Positions 58,833 through 64,000 of a stretch of 64,000 bases of DNA are shown piece by piece (the stretch's first letter is position 1; the number at the start of each line of letters is the position of its first letter). Both the position numbers and the translations under genes were made by a program. Source of the stretch: Channallabes apus (taxonomy: Eukaryota; Chordata; Actinopteri; Siluriformes; Clariidae); the NCBI GenBank assembly GCA_030522415.1, contig CM060127.1, positions 14,180,646 to 14,244,645 on the forward strand, written 5' to 3'. A model generated the notes under the pieces. It saw only the letters and a program-made list of their open reading frames with translations. It ran no database searches and was not told the DNA's origin.

Positions 58833-59711
58833 TAGGGATGTGACGGTATCAAAACTTCACGGTACGGTAATACCTCGGTATGAATGGCACGGTACGGTAT
58901 TTACTGAATCATTTACAGGAAAAACAAAACTAATGAAGAGACTCGAAAAAAGTGCCAGAAGTGTTTATTAAACAGTATACATGAACACTGAACATATCAA
59001 TGGCATACAAATTAGCCATCTATCTTTAAACTTTGAAACATAAACTTAAATTTTTCAATTTTAATAAAAAAAAAATTATTAAACCATGTAAAAAAAAAGT
59101 TTCAATTTAGTATTCTTGAAAACTCAGAAAAAATTAAAATAGCAGACTACTTATTGCAGCTGGCCCATGTGCTGAATGAGAACACTCAACTCATTCACTC
59201 ACTTATTCAGACAGAGACAGAATTTTTTTTTCCTTTCTCGTTTCTTTTCAGAGAGAAACCAAGATGACTCGATAAAACTATAGGTCTTCTGAGAAAAGTT
59301 TGCTCAGGCGAATGAAGGGAACGGGAGATAGCGGGAACTACAATTGCCATCAGCCCCGGCGTGACCATCATCCTTTGCGGTCTGTTGTCGCTACAGATCC
59401 AGTAATGCGTAAATGGCGGGTGCTGCTATTAGCGGCGAAGGAAAAGAGATGGAAAGAGTAATTAATTACGGAGTAAGCGGGTTTTAAATCGGATGTGCGC
59501 ATTACTGGATCTGTAGCGACAACAGACTGCAAAGGATGATGGTCACGCCTGGGCTGATGGGAATTGTAGTTCCCGCTACCTCCCGTTCGCTCCATTCGCC
59601 TGAGCAAACTTTTCTCAGAAAACCAATCATTTTACTGTCATGCGACCACGGTATTATCGAAATAAATTGTTATTGCGGTACGACGGTATTTACAATACCG
59701 TTACATCCCTA
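58833..59711. mobile_element. hAT MITE with internal palindrome
   Basis: Ends TAGGGATGTGACGGTAT and ATACCGTTACATCCCTA, flanked by the exact 8-bp repeat CTATCTAC (58825-58832 and 59712-59719). Inside is an inverted repeat with 122-bp arms (59288-59409 and 59498-59619) and an 88-bp spacer. No transposase. Confidence 0.92.
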
Positions 59712-59719
59712 CTATCTAC

Positions 59720-61049
59720 TCTACGTTTCTTTTCTTTTTTTTCTTTTTTTTTACAACCAAAATGCTAAATAATCCCCCTTATTCACATTCATTAGACATG
59801 TGAGTATATTTGACATGCTCCTGTTAAATGAGGTGAAATGTGTGAGAAAAATATCTACTTAAATATAGGGGTGTTATATACTTTCTATATAATCTTAGCT
59901 AGAATGAAATCAAGCCCAGAATGTGTACTCATTTCTTTATACCATTTGTCATTTTTCTATTTGTTATATTAATTAACGGTACAGTTTGTCCTCCATTCCA
60001 CAAATGTTTGATGGTTAGTTATCTTTAAAAGACAGGAAGAGTTAGCTCTGATAGTACATTGATACTAACCCATCCTGATTAATTTACTCCAAGTGTTCTG
60101 TTGTACACGAGTTCTCGTACCTTAGTTTGCTGTGGTTTATTATATTTCCTCATAATCAGCTTATTGCATTAGTAAAAGATTTGGTAAGAAAAAAGGGTGC
60201 TGGTCTCTGCGGAGTTTTGTGAAAGTTTTTTTATGTGTGTCTGTTTTTTTTGTCTTCATAATGATAAGAATATTTAACAGTTTTCACCTTGTGTCCAGAA
60301 GGAAGGCTGATATTTTACTCCATAGTGGTTCCTTATGGTTACTGCGCTTCAGGATGGAGTTAGATTTACTGTAGGTGTCAGTGGGAGGATGTTAAGACAT
60401 ACAGTATGTTAAGGTCTGGGTGTGTTTCTTTTAATGCATTTGTAAAACATATTTTTCTATGTAACCTTGTAAAAAAAAAAGTTGACTTGCTTCCGCTTAT
60501 TTGGCAAAGTGTGTTTAAGATAAATCCTTACTGTGACCTGTGGTTTAAAATAAAACATTAAAAAAACTTGCCAGACACTCAGAACTGCAGTTGGTCTTTA
60601 TATTTGTTTAGTAGTTGCAGGGATGAACATGGTAACATTCATCATGTAGTGTGGATTTGAGGTTTCAGTTTTCAGGAGGAAGTGGTTATGGTGTCATTTC
60701 GGGTTAAATTTAAACCCTATATAAGGACTGGAACTGAAGACGAAGCTGAATCAGTATCACATGAAGTAGCAAACTCAAACATACTGCCAGGACTTAGTCT
60801 TCTTGAAACAAAGACACTGGAAGGACTAATGATTATCTCAGTTTTGTAAATATTTCCTATATACTCAGTCCCACAGCTGAGAATCCCAGTATACTTTTCT
60901 TATTTTCTCATCACATCATATGACCACATCCCAATTTATGAATATAAAAATGAAAAACCAACACAGCAAACTCTGGGTTTGGAATAAACTCTGAGTCAAT
61001 TATATACAACATGTATTGTAGTATATATGCGTGACCATAGTACTGTATA
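59720..61049. other. Non-coding, part of a further segmental unit
   Basis: About 60660-60800 resembles 9800-9960, the region upstream of copy 2. No first exon like that of copy 2 was found downstream of it. Confidence 0.45.
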
Positions 61050-61051
61050 TA

Positions 61052-61303
61052 CAGTGGCTTGCAAAAGTATTCGGCCCCCTTGAACTTTTCCACATTTTGT
61101 CACATTACAGCCACAAACATGAATCAATTTTATTGGAATTCCACGTGAAAGACCAATACAAAGTGGTGTACACGTGAGAAGTGGAACGAAAATCATACAT
61201 GCTTCCAAACATTTTTCCAACATAAAATTGATTCATGTTTGTGGCTGTAATGTGACAAAATGTGGAAAAGTTCAAAGGGGCCAAATACTTTTGCAAGCCA
61301 CTG
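61052..61303. mobile_element. Tc1/mariner MITE
   Basis: Ends CAGTGGCTTGCAAAAGTATT and its near-complement, flanked by TA (61050-61051 and 61304-61305). 252 bp, no coding capacity. Confidence 0.92.
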
Positions 61304-61305
61304 TA

Positions 61306-62100
61306 TACTCTAGAGCAGAGTTAAAGTAACTCTCTTTTCTTTGAGTTGAGTTTTCAATCATTTACAGGAGTTAAATCTGAACTCCCACTGAGTTAAATTT
61401 CTAATACTCCATTCAAAATGACTACAAAGAAACCAGTACCTTCTTGGGATGTTTTCCCTTTTACAACTGAGTACAGCAATACAGACCAGTACAGTTCCAG
61501 AACTCTGGAACATTGAACTCCGGAAATTTGCTGTGAGATGTACAGTATACTGGATTAGATCAAACCATGTTTATAGCCAGTCAAAAGTTTGTTGATCTAA
61601 GTTTTATTACTTGGTGTTGAACTACTTCGACGGAAATGAACATAAAGTTTTAAATGAGATAAGATAACAGAGTAAGAGGATTTAAGCTTATCTACTGTAC
61701 GTTTTACGCTAAAATAAAAGCCAGGGTTAAAAATGGTTTTAAAGGTTTTGCTTGTTACTAAATATTCTGCACTTATGACTCTTTTACCCCACCGGATGCT
61801 GAAATTTCCACAGAGTGCAGATAAGCATCAATGTTCTGATGAACTCACATCAGCACCAGTGGTTTTACTGATTCCATTTGTTTAACAACTGTTATGGTAT
61901 AAATCCTCATGTCAATAAAACAACAAATCAGTAGTGATATATTAATAATGTTATTAATAATAAGTGATATATTAATAATATATTATTAAATATACCTTAA
62001 ACAGCAAATTCCTCATATAACTCATATAAACTGGGAGAGCATTAAATCAACTCTGGGGATATTAATGTCTATGTAATTTGTTACAGATCAGCATTACACA
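61306..62100. other. AT-rich non-coding sequence
   Basis: Nothing recognised. Confidence 0.3.
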
Positions 62101-62111
62101 CTCGATTTCCT

Positions 62112-62133
62112 TCCCCCCCCCCCCCCCCCCCCA
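62112..62133. repeat. C homopolymer
   Basis: About 20 consecutive C, next to the SINE. Confidence 0.9.
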
Positions 62134-62547
62134 GTCACTAGAGGGCTACTACTACCACTCAGTCCGGAGGGCCGAAGACCACGTGATGCCAGCCGACCGC
62201 ATCTTTTCGAACTGCTCACTCACGCCGCCCTAACGGTGCGTAACACACTCGGAGGACAGCGCTATCCGCTCCTTCCGATTGTGCAAACTCACAGATGCCC
62301 CTGATTGGCTGTAGAGCCATGATTAATGTGGGAGCACGAAGTACCTTTCATCCCTCCCGTGTGAGAGAGCTCAGCCAATCAGCTCGCTCTATACCTCTGG
62401 CTGCAGAGGTTACGGCATCACCCGGGAATCGAACCAGCGATCTCCGGATGATAGGGCGAACACTTTACAGCATGAGCTGTAAAGTGCTCGATCTCCAGAT
62501 GATAGGGCGAGCTTTACTGTACCACTCCGCCACTCAGAGGCCCCACA
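62134..62547 (-). mobile_element. tRNA-derived SINE with internal duplication
   Basis: The minus strand starts GGGGCCTCTGAGTGGCGGAG (A-box region) and has B box GGTTCGATTCCCGG. The stretch TCGCCCTATCATCNGGAGATCG appears twice within the head. A C run borders the other end. Confidence 0.7.
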
Positions 62548-64000
62548 CTGGATTTCTCTGCAGACGTGTACAATTATTTTTAATTATCCCCAAACCAAAG
62601 TTGCCACTAGTTTCCATTTACTATCATGATGATGAGGAGGAGAAGGGGGAGGAGGGCTACAGGTAAAAATTTAAACCACAACAGAATATAACATTCTGTC
62701 TAGCACGTTAAACATCCATGTCTGTATCATCATTTATAAAGCAAAACAAATCTAATTTCATAAAATTTTTATTTCCTGAATGAAATTGTGTATGTGTCAG
62801 GCGAGTCAACCAAAGGTAGCTGTGTAAAATATATACTACATATAGACAAACATAATTTTGTTTTGAAAAAGTTATTTATAAGTCCTGTGCCATCAGGGAA
62901 TAAAAACTCGGTATATGTGCTACTCTGGTCATTTAGTACTGTACATTTAGGTCATCAGCTGATTTCATTTTATTTCCACATAACTTTGCTGAGCCTAGAC
63001 CCGATCATCTGAAGCCTCATAGATCATAACACTTCCGCCAGAGGCTTGTACAGTGGCCACTATGATGTGTGCATCGCCTCATGTGCTTACTTGCCTTTTT
63101 ACCCTGACGCACCCTGGAAGGAACAAACACGTGGTTTTCTTATGGACAAACAGATGTTTAGTCCCGTGAGTTCAATCCCATGAGTTCTCATCACATTGTG
63201 TTTGTATGGAAATGCTCTTTAATACTTTAAAACTTCACCAAGTGATAAAATGATCTTAATTCATGATTCAGTTCAGTTCTACTTAGTTGTTTTCTTTGTT
63301 TGATGCTGCCCAAAAATGTTACAATTCTGAAATTGTGACTTTATTCACCAGGCAGTTGAGATACACACACAAGTACTGTATATATAGTATGCAAATGGCA
63401 TTGTGACCTTCAGCACAAGAAGAACACAAAAACAAAATCCTATTTTCAGCAGCAGTGAATAGCATTACTCATCTTGCACCATGTGTCCTTGGTGAGACCT
63501 CGGGTCTTTTACAGGTCACCCCATTGTTAAAGCATACAACAAAAAACCTTTTCGTACACAACGTCAGCAAAGCAGCCAAAAACCAATCATTAAGACAGTA
63601 TATCGTGCTACACTATGTCACTGTGTCCCTCATGGGCTTTATATTACTATTGTTGGGAAGTCTGGGACTTTTTGCTCATTCTTCTGGCTGAATAAAATTG
63701 TATGACCACACTTAACTTATAACAGCATAGTGTGCTAAAAAAATGTCTCTCTGATCTCTTTCACAGAAACATATGTATACGTCTCTTTATACTGACACAG
63801 CTGTGAACTAAAAAGTACAGTGAGAACAGAGAGCTCATGTTCACACTTCACATCATAGTCAAAGTGCAAGCCTTAAAATTAGACGTCGCACTTTGTAAAG
63901 GAACATTTTGTCTTTTTGTTGAAGTGAGAAAGTGAGAGGTTGCAAAAAGTACTTCCCCTACTACAAGCCTGGGCTTCAGCAGGATGTGACAGTTTCTGGT
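62548..64000. other. Non-coding sequence to window end
   Basis: No gene or recognised repeat. Short open frames lack protein character. Confidence 0.3.

Overview
The window is vertebrate nuclear DNA, almost certainly from a teleost fish. The evidence is split GT-AG genes with small phase-1 EGF exons, tRNA-derived SINEs of fish type, and a dense mix of L2, RTE, DIRS, Ty3/Gypsy, hAT, Tc1/mariner, PIF-Harbinger, piggyBac and CACTA-like elements. I cannot fix the species from sequence alone; a catfish is only a guess. There is no operon structure and no bacterial content.

Host gene content is one small tandem family on the + strand. Copy 2 (11008-14696) is the only complete gene: six exons encode a signal peptide, three EGF modules (two with calcium-binding DIxEC starts) and a short hydrophobic C-terminus with no cytoplasmic tail, as in GPI-anchored proteins. 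The EGF modules resemble those in the N-terminal arrays of fish ADGRE/CD97 adhesion GPCRs, but no GAIN or 7TM exons follow. Copy 1 (1453-6491, first exon outside the window or lost) has more EGF exons, one frameshifted and others reduced to relics. Copy 3 (28086-28465) keeps only exons 1-2, which no longer join in frame, and is then interrupted by retroelements. Non-coding sequence around the copies is also duplicated (for example about 8040-8640 and 23530-24200; 10210-10300 and 18010-18120; traces near 49830-50360, 55700-55820 and 60660-60800). The locus is therefore a segmental tandem array decaying by birth and death.

Layout: 1-6491 copy 1, with an RTE fragment, a small TAA-flanked MITE and a 2-kb hAT in its introns; 6492-10850 copy 1 downstream sequence with two SINEs; 11008-14696 copy 2; 15707-17690 an inverted-repeat DNA element containing a second TAA-flanked MITE; 18141-23151 a nearly full-length but mutated Ty3/Gypsy element; 24269-27596 a decayed DIRS element (minus) plus a hAT scrap; 28086-28465 copy 3; 28805-31500 an RTE fragment and a solo LTR (both minus) that itself contains a Harbinger-like MITE; 32452-40894 a three-level nested insertion; 41288-48145 a piggyBac-like MITE, an LTR fragment and a nearly intact L2 element; 49570-64000 mostly LINE, Tc1/mariner, CACTA-like, Harbinger and hAT remains with no recognisable gene.

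The most unusual object is at 32452-40894. A hAT element (8-bp TSD GTATATAA) contains a solo Gypsy LTR (5-bp TSD AGACT). That LTR contains a 6.9-kb element with a 9-bp TSD (TGTGTGTCT), about 210-bp terminal inverted repeats, and inverted arrays of a roughly 151-bp minisatellite (8 units left, about 18 right). At its centre lies a rearranged piece of the 45S rDNA unit (28S, ITS2, 5.8S, ITS1 and a displaced 28S 3' end). It looks like a non-autonomous Mutator/Rehavkus-type transposon that captured ribosomal DNA.
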